Source of the DNA: JAKJEP01 sp964580995
GTDB taxonomy: Bacteria > Planctomycetota > Phycisphaerae > Sedimentisphaerales > SM23-30
Direction: 5' to 3'
NCBI GenBank assembly: GCA_964580995.1
Contig: CAZOMV010000070.1
Coordinates: 1 to 31,203, forward strand
DNA length: 31,203 nucleotides
This document shows positions 7,532-15,506 of the stretch, in pieces. The notes under the pieces were generated by a model. It was given only the letters and a program-made list of their open reading frames with translations, did not search any database and had not been told where the DNA came from. The position numbers and the translations under genes are program-made. Each line of letters begins with the position of its first letter. Position 1 is the stretch's first letter.

Positions 7532-8864
7532 TCGAAAAAACCGTCGATGGATACCACGGCATCCCCGGGGATCGGTTCTGATCGTGACCCTGTGGATTGT
7601 GCTGCTCCTGGCCAGTCTGGTGATTGTGTTTTCCCAGACCATACGCGTGGAAGCCCTGGCCACCGCTAATCATATTTCTGCGGTGAAAGCGGAAAAGGTG
7701 GCATCCGGGTCGATCCAATATGTGATGGCGCGGCTGGCGGCGGAAGAGGATTCCGAAATCAGCTACGATTCCAATCCGTATGAGGCGGTCCCGGTGGGAG
7801 ATGGGTATTTCTGGGTGATTCGCCCGAGTTTTTCGGATGACAGGAATTACGATTACGGACCCAGCGATCTGGCAGGGAAGATCAATCTGAATTCGGCATC
7901 TCTGGAAATTTTGCTGAAGCTGCCCGCCATGCCTTCGGAGCTGGCCCCTTCTATTATTGACTGGCGCGATAGCGACGATGAGATTACTTCGGGTGGAGCG
8001 GAAAATGAGTATTACCTGCTGTTAAGCGATCCGTATTATTGCAAGAATTCGGCTCTGGAGACGGTAGGGGAAATTCAGCTCATTCAAGGAGGAGACCGGG
8101 AAAGTCTCTATGGGGAAGACCAGAATCGAAACGGGGTGCTGGACTGGAACGAAAACGATGCGGAAAAAAGCACTCCTTCGGACAATAGCAACGGCAAGCT
8201 GGATTATGGTTATTCAAACTATGTAACCGTCACCAGTTATGAGAGGAATCAGGACCAAACCGGGGAAAAGCGGATCAATGTAAATGATATGAAAAACCAA
8301 GCCCAACTGGGAGATCTGGTGCGGCAGATCTGCGGGGAGGGAAATTACTTCCAGATCATGGACCATATCCGCATGCGAAGCAGTTACGAGAGTCTGATTA
8401 ATTTTTACTACACCAGCGGGACGAGTTATGAAGAGTTTAACCAGATGATCGACAAGCTGACTACCACGGAAGAGGAAAAGCTGGTGGGGTTGGTAAATGT
8501 CAACACCGCTCCTTCCGAGGTGCTGCTCTGTCTGCCGGGCCTGGAGCAAAGTGATGTGGATTCCCTGATTACGAAACGAAACGACACCGATACCGATTTG
8601 ACTACGATTTTGTGGATTACGCAGATCCTCTCGAAAGAAAAGGCTCTAAAAATCGGCAATTGTATTACAATCCATTCCTTTCAATACTCTGCCGATATTA
8701 TAGCGGTATCGGGCGACGGTAGAGCATTCAAAAGATACTATGTAATAATCGATCTGGCCGGAAGCGTTCCCCGTATCGTTTATCAGCAACCCTTGCAGTC
8801 ATTAGGTTGGCCGCTGGAATCCAAAATACGGGAAAATCTCAGGAAGAATCATGATCTTGGATAG
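7521..8864 (+). CDS. gspK: Minor pseudopilin GspK
   Basis: 447 residues. AGGAG lies upstream of the ATG, which overlaps the gspJ stop. The N-terminus reads PRG/SVLIVTLWIVLLLASL. Mature position 5 is Val, not Glu, which is the known hallmark of GspK. It contains the alpha-domain typical of GspK with helix-hairpin-helix-like turns (GKINLNSASLEILLKLPAMP and GLVNVNTAPSEVLLCLPGLE), and an Asp/Asn-rich insert (GEDQNRNGVLDWNENDAEKS) that looks like a calcium-binding loop. It is somewhat longer than proteobacterial GspK. It caps the pseudopilus tip. Confidence 0.9.
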   Translation: MPTNRKNRRWIPRHPRGSVLIVTLWIVLLLASLVIVFSQTIRVEALATANHISAVKAEKVASGSIQYVMARLAAEEDSEISYDSNPYEAVPVGDGYFWVIRPSFSDDRNYDYGPSDLAGKINLNSASLEILLKLPAMPSELAPSIIDWRDSDDEITSGGAENEYYLLLSDPYYCKNSALETVGEIQLIQGGDRESLYGEDQNRNGVLDWNENDAEKSTPSDNSNGKLDYGYSNYVTVTSYERNQDQTGEKRINVNDMKNQAQLGDLVRQICGEGNYFQIMDHIRMRSSYESLINFYYTSGTSYEEFNQMIDKLTTTEEEKLVGLVNVNTAPSEVLLCLPGLEQSDVDSLITKRNDTDTDLTTILWITQILSKEKALKIGNCITIHSFQYSADIIAVSGDGRAFKRYYVIIDLAGSVPRIVYQQPLQSLGWPLESKIRENLRKNHDLG

Positions 8865-10242
8865 AATAACCAATATATCGAAAAAGCTGGCACTGCGAAC
8901 CGGCAGTCCGGTTCTGGGATTGATCGTTACGGATCACAGCTTCGTAGTAGCGGAAACAGAACGTACCAACGGTTCCACTCAGGTGGTTCGGTCAGGGGAA
9001 TATCCCTTCCCGGCGGGAAATACTATCCATACCCTTTTAGAATCATCCCTTCCCGACTTCGAGAAATATTTACAATCGCAAGGTTTCAAAAGCCGCAAAG
9101 CGGTGGTGGGGATCCCAGCCAGGTATTTGGTAATCACCCGAATGGAGCTGCCTGCCATCCAAGATAAATCGTTATTGCAGGATGCGATTAAGATAGGAAT
9201 TGAAAAAAAACTGAAACTGGAACTGCATGAAATTTCCTTTGATTATTGTTCGGAAATCGATGGTCAGGTAGCGGTGCTGGCGGCAAACCGTAAATATGTG
9301 GATACTATAAAAACCTTTCTGGCTCGAAACCATATTCAGCCGCTGCATATTACCGGCACCTCCCTGCCGATTGAACCGGAAGACGGCAGAAGCCATGATT
9401 TTCATATTATACTCTTTCCGGATCACCTGGAAATCGTGGCGTTCGAGAATCGCCGGATTAAAGGAATCAAACAAATATCTGCGATGGAGGATACCGGCAA
9501 GCTTCTGGCGGAGATCCGGCGAGAGGATACTCTGCCGGTTGATCCCTCTGTGCGACGGGCGGTGGGTATATGGAATTACAGTAATCACCCAACCGATGCG
9601 GCAGAGGGACTTCAGAGAGAGTTAGCGAGCAAGGAACGTTTTACGGTTACCCAATACCCTACCCAGGGCACGCTGGCGGAATTGGCCGGTCGGCTGGCTG
9701 GGAAGGCGGTTTTGGGCAAATTCTTTTGTTTTGATTTTTTACGCCGCCATTCCGGTCACCACCGACACCAACAATCGCAACGGAAACTACTATACAAAAT
9801 GGTCCTGGGTGGTATGGTTTTTTTCGTAGCGGCCGGACTGTTTTGGGGATCCTGGCATTTCGATCAAAGTGAAATCGCCGCCTTGCAAGAGAAAATACTC
9901 GCGATGAACGAGGAAGCCGATTCAGCGAAAGACAGGCAGCAAAAGATCCATTATGCCAGGCAATGGTTCCAAACCGAGCCTGCCTATCTGGAGGTGCTTC
10001 GGCAGTTGACGCTGGCTTTTCCAGAGAGTGAAAAAATATGGCTCAGTACGATGGCTGTGGATGAATCTTTCAACCAGGTGATAACCGGCAAGACAACTGA
10101 AGAAAAAGTGGTTTTGGATTTACTGGATAATCTGAAACGGAACCCGGTTTTTCAGGATATCAAGATCCTCTATCTGCGGAAGGCCGGGAAGAATACCGAA
10201 ATTATAACATTTGCAATTCATTGCAAGGTATTTCAGGGATAA
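8851..10242 (+). CDS. gspL: Type II secretion assembly protein GspL-like (PilM/PilN-type fusion)
   Basis: 463 residues, overlapping gspK by 14 bases. Residues 1-300 look like the actin-fold cytoplasmic domain shared by GspL and PilM (GLIVTDHSFVVAETER, AVVGIPARYLVITRMELP). One membrane helix follows at about residues 315-333, after LLYKM. The remaining PilN-like periplasmic domain includes a LRQLTLAFPESEKIWLSTM stretch. This corresponds to GspL, which links the ATPase GspE to the inner-membrane platform. Confidence 0.82.
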   Translation: MILDRITNISKKLALRTGSPVLGLIVTDHSFVVAETERTNGSTQVVRSGEYPFPAGNTIHTLLESSLPDFEKYLQSQGFKSRKAVVGIPARYLVITRMELPAIQDKSLLQDAIKIGIEKKLKLELHEISFDYCSEIDGQVAVLAANRKYVDTIKTFLARNHIQPLHITGTSLPIEPEDGRSHDFHIILFPDHLEIVAFENRRIKGIKQISAMEDTGKLLAEIRREDTLPVDPSVRRAVGIWNYSNHPTDAAEGLQRELASKERFTVTQYPTQGTLAELAGRLAGKAVLGKFFCFDFLRRHSGHHRHQQSQRKLLYKMVLGGMVFFVAAGLFWGSWHFDQSEIAALQEKILAMNEEADSAKDRQQKIHYARQWFQTEPAYLEVLRQLTLAFPESEKIWLSTMAVDESFNQVITGKTTEEKVVLDLLDNLKRNPVFQDIKILYLRKAGKNTEIITFAIHCKVFQG

Positions 10243-10248
10243 TACAAA

Positions 10249-10803
10249 ATGGCATTTACCCGACGAGAACATAGAATCATAATCATAGCCGCGGTGGTGG
10301 TGGCCCTGCTGGTGGCGGATCAGTATCTTCTGACACCCCTGATAAATGAATATACGCAAACCAGACAGAAAAAGGAACAACTGCAAACGGAATGGCAGCA
10401 GACATCGGCCGCCCTCGCACGGAAAAATGAGTTAGAAACGCAGTGGGATCGCATGAAAAAAGCCGGGCTGGCGGAGGATTATGAGAAAATGGAAAGTTCC
10501 ATCTTGCGCTATATCAAGGATTCTTCTCTGAAAAACGATTTGGTTTTGTCCTCCATTCAGCCGCAGCGGATTTCCGCTTCCGGAGAAATCGAAGAGTCCG
10601 AGTTCACGGTATCGGGAAACGGAACGATCCGCTCGATTACGCAATTTTTGTGGGATCTGGAAACCGCCACGCTGCCGATCAAAATTAAAAACCTGCAGTT
10701 GGGTTCCAGCGATGAATCCGCCCATCCGATGTCCTGGCAGGTGAAAATATCTTCCATTTACCTGACCCAGCCGGAGGAAAAGAAAGGGGAAAAGAAGCTA
10801 TGA
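10249..10803 (+). CDS. gspM: Type II secretion assembly protein GspM-like (PilO-type)
   Basis: 184 residues. There is a short cytoplasmic start (MAFTRREHR), one membrane helix at about residues 10-27 and a coiled coil (about 35-75, YTQTRQKKEQLQTEWQQTSA). A ferredoxin-like periplasmic domain ends with a PilO/GspM pattern, including FTVSGNGTIRSITQFLWDLE. It is placed between gspL and gspC, overlapping the latter in ATGA. It should dimerise with the periplasmic part of GspL. Confidence 0.78.
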   Translation: MAFTRREHRIIIIAAVVVALLVADQYLLTPLINEYTQTRQKKEQLQTEWQQTSAALARKNELETQWDRMKKAGLAEDYEKMESSILRYIKDSSLKNDLVLSSIQPQRISASGEIEESEFTVSGNGTIRSITQFLWDLETATLPIKIKNLQLGSSDESAHPMSWQVKISSIYLTQPEEKKGEKKL

Positions 10804-11357
10804 GCAGGATCCGGCAAAAATTCGGCGTTTGGTTTTTGTCACTCTTATTTGTCGCACTGGCATTCGGTGCAAGCCAGGATGAGAAAGGTTTGGGATTTGA
10901 GAAATATGCCATCATCGCGGAACGCGACATTTTTTCCCGATATAAGGGGGTAAGCCGGCAAAATGCGGAAGGGACAGCCGAAACGTATTCCACCAAAATC
11001 ATGCGTATGTATATTTTACGCGGCATAAGCCAGCAGGGGCAGCGGAAGCTGGCTTTTATCGAAGAGGAAATCAGTGGAGAGATTATTCGCGCCGCTATCG
11101 GAGAGAATATCCACGGCTGGCGAATCGAGGATATTGCTGTCGATTTTATTCTATGTGAAAAAGACGGCCAGCAACACACGATCCCTATCGGCTCGGAGCT
11201 TTCCCGGACGGAAGGGCAAACTCCGGACCTGTCTTCCTCCCTGAAAACTTCCGAAAAGAACGACAAGCCCCGCACGACGGATGCAAAAACGAATGATAAC
11301 CAGGATGAGGTACTCAAAAAAATGTTGGAACGAAGAAAAAATCAGGTTGATAAATAA
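10800..11357 (+). CDS. gspC: GspC-like connector, no PDZ domain
   Basis: 185 residues. The N-terminus is hydrophobic (residues 9-24, FGVWFLSLLFVALAFGA) and may be a signal peptide or anchor. The homology-region-like core includes YAIIAERDIFSRYKG and YILRGISQQGQRKLAFIEEE, as in GspC and PilP-type secretin partners. A helix rich in Lys, Asp and Asn follows. There is no PDZ or coiled-coil domain of the length seen in proteobacterial GspC (around 270-300 residues). Its position directly before gspD supports a role in joining the inner-membrane platform to the secretin. PilP-like is the alternative name. Confidence 0.68.
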   Translation: MSRIRQKFGVWFLSLLFVALAFGASQDEKGLGFEKYAIIAERDIFSRYKGVSRQNAEGTAETYSTKIMRMYILRGISQQGQRKLAFIEEEISGEIIRAAIGENIHGWRIEDIAVDFILCEKDGQQHTIPIGSELSRTEGQTPDLSSSLKTSEKNDKPRTTDAKTNDNQDEVLKKMLERRKNQVDK

Positions 11358-11374
11358 CACAGGAATACCAAGGT

Positions 11375-13423
11375 ATGAAGATGAAAACAATAAGCATGAT
11401 GATTGGTGTGGGGATGGTGTTTGGGATCGCTGTGGTGCAGGCCCAGATGGAATCCGCTCCGCCGGATACGGAAAAAATCGTGCTGAATTTTCAGAATGCC
11501 CCGGTGAGCGAAGTACTGGACTATCTGTCGGAAACCACGGGATTGATTATTCTGTCGGACCTGACCCTGGAGGGACGAATCAATATTGTCAGCAAACAAC
11601 CGATTACTGTTGAGGAAACGGTGGCATTGCTGAATACCATCCTCAAAGAGAATGGGTATGCCGCGGTGCGAACGGGAAAGACCTTGAGACTGGTCAAAAT
11701 TGAGGATGTCAAGCATTTGAGTATTCCGGTTACGTCCGGAAACGATCCGGAGAAAATTGCCGCCGGGGATGACCTGATCACGCATATTATCCCCATTCAT
11801 TATGCCGACGCGGTAAAATTAAAGGACGACATTAGCGCCTTAGTGCCTTCGTATGCGGTTTTATCCGCTAATGAAGCCAGCAACAGCCTGATCTTTACCG
11901 ATACCAGCGCGAATGTCCGAAAATTTATAGAAATTGTCAAGGCGCTGGATACCCAAATGGCAGCCAATGCGGATGTCAAAGTATTTCATCTGGTGTATGC
12001 GGATGCCGAGAATGCCGCCAACCTGATTAATGAAGTGTTTGACCAGGAGGACAGCAGCTCGTCCGGCGGCAGTTCGAATCCCTTTTCCATGATGCGGAAC
12101 CTGCGGGGCGGCCCTCCCATGCCCGGAATGGAAAATTCCACCCAGGAAAGCAGCCGGGGCCAGAATATTCAGGTGGTTGCCGCGGCGGATGAACGGACAA
12201 ATACAGTGGTGGTCAGCGGACCGGCGGATACCCTGGAAGTGGTGACCAAAGTCATTACCGATCTGGATGCCAATCCGGATGAAGAACGAACCATTTTTGT
12301 GTATGCCTTAAAAAATGCCCAAGCCGCCAATTTGAAGGAAGTGCTCAATAACCTGTTTCAGGAGATGCAGCAGCTCAGTGAACAAAATACCTCCGGCAGC
12401 GGTTCCAGCCAGGTCAGCAGAGGTTTTATACCGATGGGGCCGACTTCCAACAATACCTCTTCCAATTCCGAGGATGTTTCCGATGAGGTCTATGTGGAAG
12501 CGGATGAGGACCGGAATTCCTTGCTGATTATGACCTCGTCCAAAAATTATGAGAAGATTAAACCCGTCATTACCGAACTGGATCAACCGGTACCGCAGGT
12601 TTTAATCAAAGTGCTGCTGGCGGAAGTGACTACCAGCAATTCTCTGGATCTCGGAGCGGAATTTTCCGTTTTAAATATTCACAGCGACGGGGATCAATCC
12701 CTGTTCAAGACGGATTTTCTACCGGATGATACCAGCGGCGGCTTCATAACCAAAGTGTTGGAAGGGGACCTGGAATTCACCTTGCGAGCCCTGGAGGAAG
12801 TTGGGAAACTGAATGTGCTTTCCCGACCTTATATCCTGACCAGCAACAATCAGATGGCGAAAATTACGGTCGGCAAGGAAGTTCCTTTTATCAAAGATAC
12901 ACGCACCACCGAAACCGGCCAGACCATCAATACGATTGAATACGAAGATATCGGAATCATCCTGGAAGTAACTCCGAATATCAATCCCGAAGGTCTGGTC
13001 ATCATGGATGTCAAACCGGAAATCTCCACTACTACCGCCGAAACAGTCCCCATCTCTGAAACGGTCAATGCGGCGGTGTTTGCCAAGAGATCCTCGGAGA
13101 GCCGGGTAGCGGTGAAGAATGGCCAGACCATTGTGATCGGCGGTTTGATGCAGGATCAGGAAACCGAATCCGTGCAGAAAGTGCCGCTGCTCGGGGATAT
13201 TCCACTGCTGGGGGAACTTTTTAAACGGACCACCAAAGAAAAAGAAAAAACCGAGCTGCTGATATTTCTAACGCCGCAAGTAGCCGGAGAGAGCCAGGAG
13301 TTATCGGATATTTCCGGACACGAGCGTTCGAAAAGCAAGATATTGAATAACCTTGAGGAAAATCCGGCACTGCAGGAACATATGGAGGATATGGAGGATA
13401 TGGAGTCAACCAATACCAAATAA
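11375..13423 (+). CDS. gspD: Type II secretion outer-membrane secretin GspD
   Basis: 682 residues. A second ATG two codons later (11381) is better spaced from AAGG and may be the real start. It has a signal peptide (MKTISMMIGVGMVFGIAVVQ) and an N0 domain (IVLNFQNAPVSEVLDYLSET). N1 to N3 domains follow with repeated linkers (FHLVYADAENAANLINEVFD, FVYALKNAQAANLKEVLNNL), Ser/Gly-rich loops, and the secretin barrel domain with VPLLGDIPLLGELFKRTT near the C-terminus. It forms the outer-membrane channel. A Glu/Met-rich tail follows the barrel. No pilotin gene was seen. Confidence 0.94.
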   Translation: MKMKTISMMIGVGMVFGIAVVQAQMESAPPDTEKIVLNFQNAPVSEVLDYLSETTGLIILSDLTLEGRINIVSKQPITVEETVALLNTILKENGYAAVRTGKTLRLVKIEDVKHLSIPVTSGNDPEKIAAGDDLITHIIPIHYADAVKLKDDISALVPSYAVLSANEASNSLIFTDTSANVRKFIEIVKALDTQMAANADVKVFHLVYADAENAANLINEVFDQEDSSSSGGSSNPFSMMRNLRGGPPMPGMENSTQESSRGQNIQVVAAADERTNTVVVSGPADTLEVVTKVITDLDANPDEERTIFVYALKNAQAANLKEVLNNLFQEMQQLSEQNTSGSGSSQVSRGFIPMGPTSNNTSSNSEDVSDEVYVEADEDRNSLLIMTSSKNYEKIKPVITELDQPVPQVLIKVLLAEVTTSNSLDLGAEFSVLNIHSDGDQSLFKTDFLPDDTSGGFITKVLEGDLEFTLRALEEVGKLNVLSRPYILTSNNQMAKITVGKEVPFIKDTRTTETGQTINTIEYEDIGIILEVTPNINPEGLVIMDVKPEISTTTAETVPISETVNAAVFAKRSSESRVAVKNGQTIVIGGLMQDQETESVQKVPLLGDIPLLGELFKRTTKEKEKTELLIFLTPQVAGESQELSDISGHERSKSKILNNLEENPALQEHMEDMEDMESTNTK

Positions 13424-13442
13424 CGCGGAGAGGAGAAAGATC

Positions 13443-13568
13443 ATGAAAAGTGGAATCAGGATAACCAGTAGGAATCCAATGGCCCCCCAAAAGAGTTTTA
13501 TCGATTTACAAAATACGTGGATTTCAGCCCTGTCAAAAATCAGGACTGCAGGAGCCAATGAGTTATGA
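13443..13568 (+). CDS. Possible 41-residue small protein or leader peptide before araC-type regulator
   Basis: 41 codons from the ATG at 13443, preceded by a strong AGAGGAG eight bases upstream. The stop TGA overlaps the start of the next gene in ATGA, the arrangement of translational coupling. The peptide has one moderately amphipathic stretch (SFIDLQNTWISALSKI) and no membrane segment. I do not recognise it. It may be a real small protein or simply a leader that delivers ribosomes to the regulator. Confidence 0.45.
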   Translation: MKSGIRITSRNPMAPQKSFIDLQNTWISALSKIRTAGANEL

Positions 13569-14569
13569 TGAACACCCGTTCCATTCCCCGACGTTGGCCC
13601 CATACCACCACAGATATCGGACCGGTGTGCACGGATGATCCCTTAAGCGCGGTACTCGATAGTTTTAGCTTGCGAGTACGGTCTGCGGTGGATTTCCGGT
13701 TCCATGTCCCCTGGGGAATCCGTTTACAGCCGGATTCGATCTGTTTTTATATTGTGACTCGCGGTCAATGCTGGTTAAGTCTGGATGGCCAGATTCCGTG
13801 TCAATTAGAAACCGGGGATTTCGCGATTGTCAATCACCAGCAGCACCACTGCCTGTCAGATACTCCCGGCAGAACCGCACTCCCGTTAGAACAACTGTTT
13901 GGCTCCCAGCCGCTTTCATCACGCCAAAAACTGTATCTGAATGGAACAGGGGATTTGACCGCTCTCATTGCAGGCAGTTTTATTATCAACGATGATCGCC
14001 ATTGCCCGTTGTTTACCGCCCTTCCTGCCGTTATTCAAGTAAAGGCTGGGAAAGGTCAAATGGCCCCCCTCCTGCATGAGTTTGTTCAAACGATTACCAG
14101 CGAATCGCAACAGGACCATCAGGGTACACTGGCTATGATGAGCGGATTTGTGAAAATTCTGCTTATCTATGCCATACGTTCCTATCTGGCAACCTTACAT
14201 AACGATAATCATAATTGGCTGCGGGTCTTGATGGATCCGTATATTGGTCCTGCCTTGGGGCTGATGCACCTGCATCCGGAACGGTCCTGGAGTGTGGAAT
14301 CCCTGGCCAGAGAAGTTCGCATGTCTCGTTCCGCTTTTTCCGCCCGGTTTGTCGAACTTATGGGGGAACCGCCGATGCGCTATCTTTTGACCTGCCGAAT
14401 GAACAGGGCTTGTCAATTACTCTGTCAAGGGGAACCCAGTTTGAAAGAACTGGCTTCGCAGGTGGGATATGGTTCGCAAGCTGCCTTCAGCAATGCATTC
14501 CATCGATGGGCAGGCTGTTCACCGGGAGACTATCGCCGTACCTTTAATAAAACCGGTACCATTTTCTAA
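13565..14569 (+). CDS. AraC-family transcriptional regulator with cupin-type sensor domain
   Basis: 334 residues. The N-terminal half resembles the Cupin_6 (AraC-binding-like) domain: FYIVTRGQCWLSLDGQIPCQ, then LETGDFAIVNHQQHH. The C-terminal 100 residues hold the two helix-turn-helix motifs of AraC/XylS proteins: SWSVESLAREVRMSRSAFSA with FVELMGEPPMRYL, then SLKELASQVGYGSQAAFSNA with FHRWAGCSPGDYRR. It overlaps a 41-codon ORF and follows gspD with almost no gap, so it is probably co-transcribed with the secretion operon. It may control that operon or its cargo; the ligand is unknown. Confidence 0.88.
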   Translation: MMNTRSIPRRWPHTTTDIGPVCTDDPLSAVLDSFSLRVRSAVDFRFHVPWGIRLQPDSICFYIVTRGQCWLSLDGQIPCQLETGDFAIVNHQQHHCLSDTPGRTALPLEQLFGSQPLSSRQKLYLNGTGDLTALIAGSFIINDDRHCPLFTALPAVIQVKAGKGQMAPLLHEFVQTITSESQQDHQGTLAMMSGFVKILLIYAIRSYLATLHNDNHNWLRVLMDPYIGPALGLMHLHPERSWSVESLAREVRMSRSAFSARFVELMGEPPMRYLLTCRMNRACQLLCQGEPSLKELASQVGYGSQAAFSNAFHRWAGCSPGDYRRTFNKTGTIF

Positions 14570-14647
14570 TCTTCGCCTCAATCTCCTGATACTACCCTGG
14601 TCCAGGTGACGGTTTCAGATGATCCGGATGGATTCGTCAATACCCGA

Positions 14648-15241
14648 TCAGGCTTCGACATCGAACCCGGAAGTTCCCATAAATTGTTGCAGGAACATCA
14701 GGAATGAAGACTGGCTGGAATCCTGGTTGGTACGGTCGGCATATTCCGCTTGCAGTTCCGCTCGAATCTGGTCCGGATCAAAACCGTTTTCTTCCAGCAG
14801 TTGGTCGAGCCGGGTGGCCATGGTGTCAGAACCCTGCCTATCCGCACCGTCGGGAGGTGGCGGAGGACTGCCTGCGCCAGCAGTCTCTCCGGAAGGAGGA
14901 TTGCCTTCACCGGGAGCCGGTTTCTGCATTGCTTCCGGATCGATGCCGTTGGCTTCCATGGTATCGTCCACAGCTTCCTTCACCGCCTGCATGATTTCCG
15001 TGGCACTGGCGGATGAATCCAGCTTCTGCAGTGCATCCGTAATCGCCTGATCCATTTGGGTTTTCAGACTTTCTATACTGCTTTCGGAGTTTCCTGTGGA
15101 TACTCCAGAGGACTCTTCCGAATCTCCAGACTCCTGGGTTCCGTTGCTGGAGACCTGTGCCGCCTTTTCTTCCGCTATCGCCTGCAGATATTGAAGAATA
15201 CTATTGCTCGAACTGGTACCTATGCTTCCTATGGTAGTCAT
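14648..15241 (-). CDS. Uncharacterised acidic protein, paralogue of the protein encoded at 19833-20423
   Basis: 197 residues from the ATG at 15241, which has GGAAAGGG upstream; a longer frame to 15298 lacks such a site. No signal peptide, membrane helix or recognised domain was found. It is rich in Ser, Gln, Glu and Pro. The N-terminus reads MTTIGSIGTSSSNSILQYLQ. The middle has AVDDTMEANGIDPEAMQKPA followed by a Gly/Pro-rich linker. A second ENGFDPDQIRAELQ element and a hydrophobic tail (SSFLMFLQQFMGTSGFDV) close it. The same order of features is found in the protein on the other side of the protease gene. It is divergent from the protease and convergent with the AraC gene. Its function is not known. 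Confidence 0.75.
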   Translation of the reverse strand: MTTIGSIGTSSSNSILQYLQAIAEEKAAQVSSNGTQESGDSEESSGVSTGNSESSIESLKTQMDQAITDALQKLDSSASATEIMQAVKEAVDDTMEANGIDPEAMQKPAPGEGNPPSGETAGAGSPPPPPDGADRQGSDTMATRLDQLLEENGFDPDQIRAELQAEYADRTNQDSSQSSFLMFLQQFMGTSGFDVEA

Positions 15242-15469
15242 ATTGAACCCTTTCCAATGGGTTTTCCTGCGATCCAACTGGATATTCCGCGTTTCCACAC
15301 AAAACCACCGCGGCCAGCCAACAGTTTATCTATCGACCATTCATAATTCGAGTTCCATGCGAGTTCATCCAAAAGATTTTTGAATCCGTCCAAAAACCGT
15401 AAAACCATAAGGATATTTGTTTATCACTGCGGATCGTATTGTTAAAATAAAATCTGATAAAGGTGTTAC

Positions 15470-15475
15470 TATAAT
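15470..15475 (+). promoter_or_regulatory. Candidate -10 box upstream of the M4 protease gene
   Basis: A perfect TATAAT lies 31 bases upstream of the protease ATG, within the 265-bp gap shared with the divergent small-protein gene. No convincing -35 box stands at 16-18 bases upstream, so activation by a regulator or a chance match is possible. Confidence 0.3.
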
Positions 15476-15506
15476 TGATAATAAACCTGCCCTCAGAAGG
15501 AGTTTT

